A stretch of DNA of 64,000 nt, taken from NCBI RefSeq assembly GCF_005239225.2, contig NC_133289.1:12260889-12324888 (forward strand), given 5' to 3'. This document shows, piece after piece, positions 46,171 to 58,300 of this stretch. The notes under the pieces were generated by a model that did no database searches, was not told the DNA's origin, and saw only the letters and a list, made by a program, of their open reading frames with translations. Numbering within the stretch: position 1 is the first letter of the stretch; each line of letters opens with the position of its first letter. The stretch comes from Populus alba (lineage: Eukaryota; Streptophyta; Magnoliopsida; Malpighiales; Salicaceae). The translations under genes and the position numbers were made by a program.

Positions 46171-49100
46171 TCAGATAGAAGACACTGAGGAATAACGCAA
46201 TGCAAATTCTTGCAGTTCAGGAACCCTGATATGTTCCAGTACAGGAGACGTCTTCAAGCCAATAATTTGTACATCTGAATTTGAGTGACCATCTAAGAAA
46301 ACATTTGTAACCTGTAAAAAGCATCATAACAACTTAGAACTCCAATGTCCAGCAATTGTGAGTCCATGAAAAGAAGAGAGACCTGTGGAGTTAGAGCTTA
46401 TCAAGAATAGAAATAAATACTAGTTTTAGTATTGGCATTATAAACAAAGCGAACCTAATGAGAGAAATGTACCTGACTGCATCCAAAAAGTTTAAGCACC
46501 TTCAATGATAAACAACTATCCACAATCAAGCCCAAGGCCTCATTTGTCAAGTTCCGACACCATGACAAATCCAAACTCAGCAACTTTCTTGAACGTCTAG
46601 CAAGAGATAATGCTGTACAGTGGCCAACCTAGGAAAAAGAGTCACAGATGCCACCATCAGTGAGTAGAAGAATCTAATTTCAGATGAAATTCCCCTAGGT
46701 CCAATAATCCAACAGAACCTTCTAAGCCAACAGAAACATAAGTAGCTAATCAATAATAAGAAGATCAGCAGGCAGAACCAGAAGAATTGAGCAAGGACTG
46801 CATTCCAGTAACAAATAAATAGGACCAACTGTTTGATGCAATTTCAAAAGTGAATGGAAGAAACTCCTAAACCACCCCTTGAATGGGGAAAATGAGGATC
46901 CCGAGAAGAAGAGAGAGTAAGCAATAAGGTACCTTCTTAACATTATTCAATGAAAGTTCTTTTAAAGGCTCTCCAGAAGCTTCCAAAAATGCAGCAATAG
47001 CTTCATCACTGTCACCAGAAGAGGGAAGGAAGAGTTGAGAAATAAAATCAATTTGCCATCGAGAAGTTGCTATTACTAGTGAGGGTCCAACAAAACGAAG
47101 TCACACTGATATGCAAAAAATTAAAAATGGGCAGAGTAGAACAATGATTTGGGTCTGCATGGCAGAAGATGCCCTGACAAGAAAAAACCCTTCATCTTAA
47201 GGAGCAGCTTAGATAACCATTAAGCAATTTGCATAGCCATGACCAGTAACAGCCCCAGCTTGGTATAACCATAAGACATTTTATCTTTACTCGAGTCGAG
47301 ATTCAAATATATTGAAACATTTGCAACACTTTCCAAAAAATTCCTTTGATTCAGCGATCAACATACAGTAGGGAAGGAAACATTTGACATGATCTTACAA
47401 TAAAGTAATAGAATCTTATTACCCTCAGAAAGTTCTAAAAACAGTGTCAACTTGCCAATTTCCATATAATTGTGAACAATGGAGGAAAAAATGTGAGGTC
47501 ATGCTTTCTCTTTTCACCACCCTACTTAAGTTGAATTCATAAAATGCTGAAACTCATTAAAATGCACAAAGATTTATACATGCTCATTGTCAATACAGTA
47601 ACAGGTTGGATGATTCAACATGTTCCTTCCATTCATCAGTAGGACATCTTGATACAAACCAAGAATGTGGCTTGATGCAGAACAACGAAAAAAAAAGAAT
47701 TAAAGCAGAAAAGAAAGAAGCTTTTAGAGAAAGAAGCTAAGAATTGAAAGCAAAGAAAGAGAAGAATGAGAATTGGAAATACTCAACTCTGCAATATTTT
47801 TCATTAATCATAAAAAATTCCATTAACATTTAGAAAAGTAGGATATAAATACTAAAACCCTAACTAGAACAAACGATTAGGCTTATGGCCTACTAAATAA
47901 AATACCCAACAATAATTAAATCAAACCCAACAAATAAAGCCTAATTACTAAATCTCAACTAAAACTTTATACTCTAAAACATAAGCTAAAGCCAATCTCT
48001 CAATGGTTTGGACTATTTTTCATCGTCTATGATCATACAAGAGCATAAACAATGTTTTGGGTCTAGTGTCCCCACCATGGCTGTTTGCATAGCAAGATTA
48101 AATTATGCAGCAATGCCAATAGATTGTAAATCAAGTAGATATCTCTGGCATTCCAGGGATGAACAATGGTTAGGAGCCCAGATCAGAGAAATCAATTTAC
48201 ACACTCCAGGGAAATGGGCAACCAAAGTAAAAACGAAAATGTAGAAGTTGACAGCCAAATAAAACTATGCAGAAATTTCTTCAATTGCATGATGTTTCTA
48301 TAAACCAAGCATGAGACGTGCTAGCTCAAATAAAAATAATATAACCATTTTAGCACCCCAAACCATGCTTATAACATAATGAAAAAGAATTGCTGATAAA
48401 AGAAAGATGACATAGAACTTTAAATGTAAATAAAAAGAAAATCCAAATCATGTACATGCAAGAAAAAACAAACAGTTGTAGAAATCACAACGCCTAAATA
48501 GTAATTAAATCACAGTGTTATGCAAATACCTGAAGGCATTGCGGCAGAGTTTCAAAGTATGGATTTCTCTGCAAGCATTTGCAAGAAATCCCAAAGCAGA
48601 ATCTGTCAGTTTCCTCAAGTTACCAAGATCAAGTGCACATAATTTAGAGCAGGTTTCAGCTATGACTTTCATGGAAGAATCAGTCAATTTCCTGCACCAA
48701 ATTACATCGTCCAAAATAAGAAAAGAACACTTAAAATCAGTAATCAATGGCGTGATAATCTCCCACAGATAGCAAACAAATTCACTGATGTTGCACATAC
48801 AATGTTAAAAGATGCTTACACACAATCAGTCAAAACAAGCTCCTTTATATTATGGCCACGTGCAACAATAAATCCCCTCAAAAAATTATCATTAATGGTT
48901 TGAATTCCAGACAGGGACAACACTTCTAAATGTTCTAGTTTCTTCAGTGCTGGCAAAATGAGCATGGGTTGAATGCTTTGGCAATCATTAATGTACAGTT
49001 CCCGCAAACTTGTTGCCAACGAATCAGCTAAAGTATCAATACTGGCAGAGGTAAGAAGGGAGCACTGGCTGAGATTTAAAGATTGTAGGGCAGGAGCAGA

Positions 49101-50241
49101 AGAAACAAGTGAACTAAGTGCAGCATCTGAGAGTCGGCATGCTCCACTGATGGATAAAGTAGTTAACCTAGGCAAGCTACCTGGTGACCGAGCTAAAGTA
49201 GCAAGTAAAGTATAATCTGCCATGCAGCGTCCACATTGGTCGAGTTGTAGAACCTGATTCTCAGAACAATGAAAGTTAGATCATCAGTTTCCACTCATTG
49301 AAATAGAAAGAGACACCATGTTATAATCAATGTGCAATGTGCAAAGAGAGGATTATTCATACACACAGAGATATCCTTTCACACGATGAGCTGTCTTACA
49401 GTACCACAGATCACAGCACTATGGTTGAATGGAAACTTGTTATAAATCCAGTCAAAGTTGAAGTCTACGCAAAAGATATATGAGAACCAACAATAGGTTC
49501 TAGAACTAAAATGTATATTAGAGACCAACAACGGGTTCTGGAATTAAATCACAAAAAATGTTTGAACTGGAAATCTGATTGAAGTAAGCAAGCACAGAAT
49601 GAAAGAAACCTGACTGCCAATGAAATAAATGGCATACTCATGACTGCCAAGGAAAATATTATATAGATAACCAACTCAACATTTAGTTGGGCTTCACAGC
49701 CACTGTGGCAACAACCAGCAATATGATAGAAGCTCTAATCAATGAGACTTCCATTTAGCTCAGTTTAGTCTACATAAACTGGTATGACCAGAACATTATT
49801 GGTTCATCTTGCTTTCATTCTTGACTTCTTCAATCCAGTAAGACTAAAGGTGAACAACCTACCTACAAAGACGTGTAGTAGAACCATAAAAATGTTTAGG
49901 AAAATGAAAATAGAAATAAGAGCTTCTAGTTGGTCTAGGGAAATAAGAGACTTCTCATTGTTTTTATTCACGTGTGCCTCTTTCACAAAACTGAATTTTG
50001 TAGAGATTCTATTGAGTTTATGTACTGCACATTAGCTGCCATTCCATAAATTCATTATTGTCAACGTAAATGAGGCACACAGAGAAGCATGCACTCATTT
50101 GTATATTTGTAGGCGGAGCCAAGGATAAAAGGTTTGCTACAAATCAAAACCCTCAGAAACCAAAAACACTATAAATATAAGAAGGCTATCAAAATACTAA
50201 ATTTTATTCTCTGTCTCTCTTTGCCCAAAGACTATCACAAC

Positions 50242-50281
<40 letters not shown>

Positions 50282-53039
50282 CCTAGAAAACCTAATAATA
50301 CTGAATAGAAAAAAAATTAGGGAAAAATATCCAAATTAAATATAAAAGCATGATAATAAAGAATAGAAAAATAAAATAGGAATAAATAAAATTAAATAAG
50401 AAATAAAAACCTTAAGCATGGGTTGAAAGGAACTCGTCCTAGAGTTAGAAATTATCCTCCATCAAGAATATCATTTCGTGTGTGAACCACCTCATTGTGG
50501 ATTCCTAACACCTTTTATCGACCACCTCATCATGAATCCCCAACACAACACTTTTGTGCAAGTAGCTCCATCATGGATTCCTCACACTATTTTTGTGCAG
50601 GTCACCTCATTATGAATCCCACCACCAGAATTTTGAATGACAACAATTAATGTAGATGAAAACAACACACTAATTCCTAGACATCTTTTTCTTAAGAAGA
50701 AACCTCCTCATCCCTCCTATACAAGCACATCCTATTCTGCAATTGTTGGGCTCTTATACCAATTAACAAAGGTGGGGCAAAGAATAAGAGGTTTGTTACA
50801 AGTCAAAACCCTTAAAGTCCAAGAACAACATAAATACAAGAAGACTCAAGATACTTAAATTTTTTTTCTTCTATGTCTCTGTTAGTCAAAAGATTATTAC
50901 AACCCTTTATATATAAAAAAACTAGAGAACCCTAATAATACTGAATAGAAAAAAATAAATTACAGAAAAAATTCCCTTCAAATAAAAATAAAAGCTAGAA
51001 AAACATCATAATAAGAAATAAAAAAATGAAATAGAAAGAAATAAAATTAGCTAAAAAAAATAATTTTCCTAAAAGAAAAGCTCTTACATCAATATTAAAA
51101 AAGAACTATATGATGGGAAGATGTCGGATGCAACCACATGGTCTTGGCCTTGAGTAGGCCAGAAATGGATAAAGGGTCACTAAGCCATATCCCAACCTTA
51201 ATCAAGGTTAATCTATTTGAAGTAATAGTTACAATTTTTGGAGAACTCCCATGAAAACATGCTAGCACCATCAAAGATGAAACCCCAAGAAAGTTTTCAT
51301 ATAAGCAACTAATGATCCATCAGAGTTCCATTTCAGATATTCAACATAAAAGCAAATGCATGATAATACAAATCAAGACGGGTATATAAACATACCGTTA
51401 AGTTGTGCGAGTCGCACACCTCAAAAATTTTTGTGAACTCTTCCTCTGCTAGCCACGAACAATCCCTTATACGTATCTCCATAGGTGATCCGCGGACAAG
51501 AAGAGCCAAAAAATGAGCATTCATTCTCCGAGAATCACAGAGCAATTGGCATAGCCTATGCCTCAAAGCATCTGGGACATGTTCAAGTGAAGCAATTGCA
51601 TCGGCATTCTTCACTAGAATTTTCATGCATAATTCTTGCAGTGAAGGAACCAATCCTTTTGAAGGCTTACACGCCCGATCAGTTTTTGGCATCCAAGTTA
51701 TTGGCACATGTTTTTCCTTCTCTGAAATGGAGCCCCTCTGTTGCAAGTTAAGCCTATTTGCTCTATCCCTGATAATCTTCATAGCAGTAGAGAAAGGACC
51801 AGGCCAGTCTTCAACTTTGTCATGCTCTTCTTCCACAGATGGCATTTCTACGTCATGATGGTCTGCCTCATGCTCCTGAACTTCAAAATGTGCAAATCGA
51901 GAAGCATTCTGCCTTGCTATATCACGAAATTGCTCCATTCTTGATTCAGGCACTTTACTTCTTGCACTCGCACCCTCCTTTCTCTCTTCCAGAACCACAC
52001 TCTCTGCCAAACCATCAACCAGATTCTTAACTCTGGGTTCTAATTGCAACATATCCTTTCCATTTGATATCAAACCATCATCAACAACCAATTTCCCCTT
52101 CCCTTTCTCTTCTCTGCTATACCTCATCCTTCCCCTTGAACTTCCACCCTCAAGAGAAACTGGATTTTCCCCTAATTCCTCAATAACAACAGCACCCTCT
52201 TTACTTCTCTTCTCTTTTTCCTCTCTACTATACCTCCTCCCTCTCCTTGAAGTGCCATTCTCATCTGTACATGGATTTTCCTTCATTCCCTCGACAACAC
52301 ACTCTTTAACTCCCTCCACTTTCACTTCTCTGTCATATTTTCTCCTTCCTCTTGTTGAAGTCCCACTCTCATTAGCACTAGGGCTTTTCCCCAGGTCCTC
52401 CACAGCAATACCACCCTCTTCACCTCTCTCCATTTTTACTTCTCCTGTACATTTCCTCTTTCCCCTTGACGAATCACCCAACTTCTCCGAATTTTCACTT
52501 CTCTCGACCGCGTTATCATTCAAAATTTCCACAGACTTCTCTTGAACATCCAACTTTAACACTTTCTTACCCAAATCCCCCCTTCCCTTTCCCTTCCCTT
52601 TTGTACGCAGAACACTCGAACCCTTGACTTCTTCACCTTCAATTTCAATTTTACGATTATCAACAACCTTTTTCCCAGACCTCAAACTTAAAACCCTCAA
52701 TACTTCACCTCCAACATCTCGTTCGGTCATTTTCTCAACCACATCACCTTCATTAACAAGCCGACCTTGTTTACCATCACTCCCCTTCTTCCTCTTGCGG
52801 GTTGGAGTTTGAAGGGAGGCTTCGGCAGAAGGAAGTGACTTCGAAGCGAGACGGAGGCTCCGCCTGCGTGGAGGGGCAGAGTCGGAGCCCAAAAGAGAAA
52901 CACCGGGGGGGTTGGGGGTGGGAGGGGATTGGTGAGTGGAAGGTTCGCGAGTTCGAGTTGGAGTGACAGGTTCGGGTGTGGGCCCTTTTTTGTTTGCAGG
53001 TGTAGTTGGGAGTATTCCGCGGGACCTGAGCACAGCCAT
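46171..53039 (-). CDS. RAD7-like leucine-rich-repeat protein, 870 aa, six exons
   Basis: Exons 53039-51396, 49253-48820, 48691-48530, 47008-46933, 46628-46473 and 46311-46171 join in phase to 871 codons. Residues 1-410 are a charged, low-complexity region with basic clusters (PPRRRSLRLASKS, TRKRKKGSDGK) and four repeats of about 37 residues (190-335). From about 425 the conserved part begins (WPGPFSTAMKIIRDR, then ITWMPKTDRACKPSKGLVPS), followed by cysteine-containing leucine-rich repeats (LTTLSISGACRLSDAALSSL, LLSLDLSWCRNLTNEALGLI). Yeast Rad7, the founder of the family, works with Rad16 in global-genome nucleotide excision repair and as an adaptor of a cullin ligase; the plant role is an inference. 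The likely Arabidopsis counterpart is At2g06040. Basic clusters suggest nuclear location. The TRIM-like element in the 2.1-kb intron 1 does not disturb the frame. Confidence 0.9.
47009..48529. other. Intron 3 of the RAD7-like gene
   Basis: 1.5 kb. The stretch at about 47690-48000 (runs of AAGAAAG then ACTAAAACCCTAACTAGAAC and repeated CCTACTAAATAAAATACCC phrases) looks like part of an LTR or similar repeat, but I could not find a partner or ends. Confidence 0.35.
50112..51090 (-). mobile_element. TRIM-like miniature LTR retroelement in intron 1 of the RAD7-like gene
   Basis: Two diverged direct repeats (about 50112-50455 and about 50764-51090) share an order of blocks: GGTTTGYTACAARTCAAAACCCT, CAAGAAG..CTCAA-like, a CTCTGT..TCTYTG block, ATTACAACCC, and CTAATAATACTGAATAGAAAAAA. 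Between them lie only about 300 bases. Just left of the right-hand repeat, CTCTTATACCA (50751-50761) is the complement of TGGTATAAGAG, one base off the initiator-tRNA primer site. This places the 5' LTR at the right and the element on the minus strand, the same strand as the host gene. There is no coding capacity. Exact ends and target duplication could not be fixed. Confidence 0.65.
50478..50640. repeat. Four short tandem units in the interior of the TRIM-like element
   Basis: Units of about 35-40 bases share ACCTCATYRTGRATTCCYMACAC; they start near 50486, 50521, 50561 and 50599. Confidence 0.75.
52037..52475 (-). repeat. Repeats coding for the N-terminal region of the RAD7-like protein
   Basis: Four units of about 36-37 codons each begin with a Ser-Arg-Gly-Arg motif (SSRGKRKCTGEVK, STRGRRKYDREVK, SRRGRRYSREEK, SSRGRMRYSREEK) and continue with an acidic half ending in a Gly-Glu-Asn-Pro-like phrase. 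Confidence 0.8.
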
Positions 53040-55362
53040 GGAATGAAATGGTGGGTGAAGAGAGAGAGATGGAAGATGATGGAGCGGAAAGGAACTGATT
53101 ACAGGATCAATATAAGAACGCCGATGGGTGCCGCTCTTTTTTCTATTGTTAGGGTTTTGGACCCAAACTTCCCTAGTACGCTGCTTGTGTTTCCCGCCAT
53201 TTTTATTTTTTTTTAATTACAATTATTTAGTACTCCCATTTTTTTTAGTTTAAGGGATATCGTGGCATCCTGTAAATGGGGGATTGTTAGTGGAAATTAA
53301 AAACTGGGCATCATTAAAATTTAATTCAGTCCCATATATATATCGTGTAAAAATTAAAATTAGACACATGGCCCATAAAAAAAAGCCAGTGCATCCATTT
53401 TTTTTTTGTTTGCTCTTTTTTATTATTTTTTTAATGAAAAAGCAAACGACTTGACATTTGTTTACCAAGATTTTTACTGCTGTAGATATAGTTGAAAAAT
53501 CAGGCTAAGTTTTGTCGGATAAAAACAATATTTTAATTTATTTTTATTTAAAAACACCTAATAAATATAATTAAAACTTCATTAAACTAATTTTCACCTT
53601 AAAATACTCATCAACACGTTTAAAAACACAATCAAACTAGAAAACATCTCTTTTCTCAAACTTTATCTTTTTTTCTTTTTTAGCAATACAGAAGTTAAAA
53701 AATAATTTAATAACGCCTTTCTTCAAGAATGACATGTTCACATTAAATTTAGCTTTTTTATTCACAAAAGCTACAATTTGTTTCAAAATTACTTTCGTGT
53801 TTGTGATACAGTAAATATAATAAGGTATTTGGTAGTAAACTAAACTATATTTTATACTACAGATTTATTAAAAAATTAAGTTTAAAACGCAGTTTTTAAA
53901 AAGCATATTTTACATATTTTTTTAAATGGATTTCATAAAAATCTGTTTATTTTTACATTTCAAAAGTGTTTTTGAAAAAATTTGAATTTTTTTTATTTTT
54001 TTTAAATTAATATTTTTTTGTATTTTCAGATTATTTTGATGTGCTGATATCAAAAATATTTTTTAAAAAAATAAACAAAAAATTATTTTGATGTATTTCA
54101 AGTAAAAAACACTTTGAAAAACAACAACAATCATACTTTTAAATACAATTACTACACATTTTATTCATGTTTTTTGCTATACATAAACTCCAACCATAAT
54201 TTTTACCAAATACGTATCTAAATCAACTAACCATACCTAATTATTTATTTTTTTAAAATCATAACTACAAAAGTTACCTAAAAAAACAAATATGCTCGAT
54301 TGTTGTAGGTGAACAATCACTTTTTCTTTTCAAAGTTATTTTTGAATACTCTTATTTCTCAAACTCAAATACAAAAAATGTGAATAAAATAAAATTATGG
54401 ATTAAAATATAAAAATTATAAAACTAAAAGAGCAAAAAATAAAGACAAAAAAATTTTAAAAGACCAGATTTGTTTAAAGATTATGTCTCATGACCTGTTT
54501 TACAAGAAAGCCTATATTTTTACCTCTAACAAATTTTAAATATATATTTTTATTTTATTTTCAAGTAATTTATTTTTATAAGATCAAGCATTAATTTAAT
54601 ATTAAAATATAATAATTTTATAAAATATAAATCAAAATAAAATATCACACTCAATACTGCTCAAAACAACATGAAAGTATAGAAAAACAATAACCGGAGC
54701 GGGGAAAAAAAACACGCATTGTGTTTAGGTGCAGTGTTTTCCAAATCTCTTTTTAAGTATTTTTTGGGTAATGTAATGTATTTACGAGAAGAACTCACTG
54801 TATCCAAGTCCAACTTGCACAAGATTAGTAATCACGTTTGCCAATTCGCCGGCTCTACAATGATCATCTTCTGAATAGATTTATGGAGTTTGTTTAGTTG
54901 TTCTCGTCTACAATTCGCATTCGGGAAAAGGATAGAACAATGGAAGCTAGGTTGAAAGTTACGTGAGATCAACCAGTTAAAAGATGGAATTTATCAGAAT
55001 TTGGATTGGCTAAAGCAATGCTTATAAACGGAATCCACTCTTCCGGCGTGGTAAAAAGTCGGAACCCTAAACCTTCATCGCCAAAGGCCACAACATGGTC
55101 AGGATCGTGAATGATCATGCTCCGATAGAGTTGCATTAAAAACTATAATGTTCAGGCTAAATGAATAGCCACAAATAAACATCCGGAAATATGTAAATTT
55201 CCTACAAAGCTATGGAACCATCGTAACCCAGAACTATAATTCTCTCACAGTGTTAGCAGGTATCGTAACGGTGCAATGAGCTGTGGCAATTTAAAGAGCA
55301 CGTCGACGTTCACATTTGAAACTCCATCGTCATTGAAATTCTGGGAAACTCCTGCATCGATG
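53040..55362. other. Intergenic between the RAD7-like and PSF1 genes
   Basis: 53040-53200 is the likely promoter and 5' UTR of the RAD7-like gene. 53500-54660 is AT-rich repeat sequence, including a good copy of the TTGATGTGCTGATATC element. 54780-55360 has more mixed composition and is likely the PSF1 3' UTR and downstream flank; I saw no gene in it. Confidence 0.5.
53840..54180 (+). repeat. Dispersed TTGATGTGCTGATATC element, fullest copy in the window
   Basis: Reads TGGTAGTAAACTAAACTAT..., a long A/T region, TTTTGATGTGCTGATATCAA, TTATTTTGATGTATTTCAAG, TTTGAAAAACAACAACAATC and CATACTTTTAAATAC. Related copies occur at 9719, 30245 (reversed), 37905, 40020 (reversed) and 63260. Confidence 0.65.
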
Positions 55363-58300
55363 TCAGCCTGTAAGCTCTTCCATCAAGCCCTGTTGATCAA
55401 ACAAGGAAAAAAGTGAAATTCAAGTGGGTTCAAGAACAAAATGTTAGAAGACAATTTCAGCTAACCAAGTCACCACGACAACCCACCCGTGCAATGTACT
55501 GCTCAGCATCGGTTCGTTTAAGAAAGTGCATCGAATGGCGAGCAAGATTGGCTGTCTTATCACTTAGTAATATCCCTTCACCCATATCATCAAGGACTCT
55601 CACCTTGATGTATGGATCTTTGGGCGGAACCATATCCTGCCATGCACAATAACCTCAGCCATCAAAATCTAAGTAATCAGCATACGATATTTAGTCATCA
55701 TGTGAAACAATTCGAGCATTAAACTGTATCCAGTTTAGAAGACAATCTCTCACTGTTTATATTTCTCAAACCAGCATGTTAGTGACAGATGTATTGATGC
55801 TTCTTCAAAAGTAGTGTCTACTGATTAAAAAAACTACATATATAACCTTAGAAGCTAATACAACCATGACTTCCTTTGATGGATTTTTGATCTTATAATA
55901 ATATCCTTGCTTCTGCTCTGACTAGCACCGACCCTTGCAAATAAAAAGCTCTAATAGGTTTTTTTAAGACCATCTTGAAGGCTAAACTTGAGCTATATGA
56001 CCACTGAAGATCCGGTCAGGTCTCCCTCTGGCAGGGAAACCCTTAAAAAAAAAAAAAAAGCTCCAATAGTTTGCTTTAAGACCATCTTGAAGGCTAAACT
56101 TGAGCTATATGACCACTGAAGATCCGGTCACGTCTCCCTCTGGCAGGGAAACCCTTAGGATCTGTTCACTAGCAGAAAATTATTTTTCTTTCCTGTTTTC
56201 AGTATTTTTTTTCAATGAAAAATTGAAAACATGTTCATTTATTGAGAATGAAGATGATTTTTTTTTTCATAATAAAAAAGGAATACATCAAACCATGATT
56301 TATAATAATCATTTTAACATTTTGTATTCGTAATAATCTAATTGTATAATATTATTTTTTTATCATTCAAAATTAAAAATTATCATGAAAAAATTACATT
56401 GTAAACTAAAAAAATCATATTAATGTTTTTATAAAAATTAAATTTATGACACTAACTAAATATGAAAAAATATATAAAAAAAACATAATTTTAATCTTTT
56501 ACATTGCTAAAAACTACTTGTGTATATTAAAAAAAATTTATTGTTCGTGTCTTTTTTTATTTGAAAAATAGTAAAAAACTTGCAAGGAAAAAACTATGGA
56601 GAACCTCAAAAATATGTTTTCTAAACTTATTACAAATTTGAAAATATGAAAAACTAATTTTCCAGTTTTTTGGATGGAGAATATTACATTCGGCAAAAAA
56701 GTCTAATAAAAAAGTTAAAGAGTATTAATATGTTTCTGAACAACCTCTTACCATCTCAAGCACACTTGTGGAAAAGATAATGCTTGTCTTTGTGAGATGG
56801 GAACAGAACACAATTAATAAACTTTTGAAAAAACCATTTGGATTTTGACTAAACAATATACTATCATGCTGAACTTTTGTCAAGCATATCCAATTGGTAA
56901 ATTATTGCTCCATCTTGCTAGTTGAGTCATATAATCTCTTCTTTCTCTACTTATTGAGTTATATGCTTCATATCCTTCTTCATCAGCCAAGTCTACCACT
57001 GCATAGTGATACATTATCACCCATCTTTCAGTAAAGAGACATGGTCCGTCCAAGGACCCTAGAGAACAAATCTGCAAGTTTAATTTTGGACATGGGTTTT
57101 CATGTCATAATCAGTCGAAGATTCATGCATCTTTTAATTTTCACCCATAAATTATAGCATTTGGCCACTCAAGGATGAGTTTCCTTGGTAATGCTAACAA
57201 AAACGAAATGAAATATACTATTTTGGGAACACTCAGCTTAATTTTTAAGACTGGCAATAACATTAAAGTGACACAAGGCTTGCATCCACAGAAAGATCGA
57301 GAAATGTTAGAGCCTTTTGTTGGTAAGAGCTAAACCACCAAAACAAGGGAAAGAAATGGATATGTCAACCATGAGCCGACCGGATATAAAAAACAGCAAT
57401 CCATGTCAAAAGAAAAGCTCATTTCCTATTTATAGGGAGAAGTTGTTAGCCACTGGTAACACAATAAAATTTTCCAAACAATTTCAATTATTTTTTTGTT
57501 GCACCAGCAACCGTTATTAGTCTGAAACTCTGAATGCATCAAGTCCATATTCTGAGAGAAACAGAAAGAGAGCTTACCACATTCAAGTCAATTCCCACTT
57601 CTGCCATGTATGATTGCAAAGCAGCAGAATGCTTCCCAAAATAGTTTTTCTCTGAAGGACTGAGCTTCTCTTGAACTTCTTCTGGGAGCTCAAGAAGCTC
57701 AAGCCCAACCTTCCAAGCAAAACTTTGTATAATTTCTGCTCGGTTGTGCCTGCAAGGATATAAACCATGAGCCAAAAGAGCTGAAGATGAGACAAACCTC
57801 AACAAAGGAACTCACTAGAAAGAGTAGGGTCATGAAATAGAACAAGGATTAAGAGATACTCACACGTAAGCCATTAAGCAACGCTTGTTGCGAATTAAAG
57901 AAAGGTGGTGGATGAGTGCCCCATAGTGGTCTGCATTTCTAGTTTCTCTCACATCCACACTTTCTTCCTGCATTTTCCTATTGCCATAACAAGTCAATAA
58001 ATCAAGCAGAAGAAGAACAATATATATTTTAGCATTGCATACAAAATTGCAAGAGAGAGAGAGAGGAAGATGGAAAGGAGGCAAACAACTTGTTAAGATA
58101 AGACCAATCGGGCATATAGATTGAAATTCTTCCAGCAATTGATCACAGAGAAGTAATTCCGTATGGTTACACATGTAGGCCCATACACTGACAAGGGAGG
58201 TCTTTATTAAAAAGTAAAGGCACATTGGCCCTGCGTAGGTGTATGAATGATATGACAAGCCTGCTCTCTTCCCATACCAGAGAAATTTGTCCAAACCAAT

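Noticed and set aside
52252..52812. Plus-strand frames antisense to the first exon of the RAD7-like gene
   Set aside because: Ser/Pro/Leu-rich complements of the Lys/Glu/Arg-rich coding strand.
56880..57077. 65-codon minus-strand frame within PSF1 intron 4
   Set aside because: PSF1 is complete without it, and its inclusion would break the conserved joint between LNV and DMVPPKDPY.
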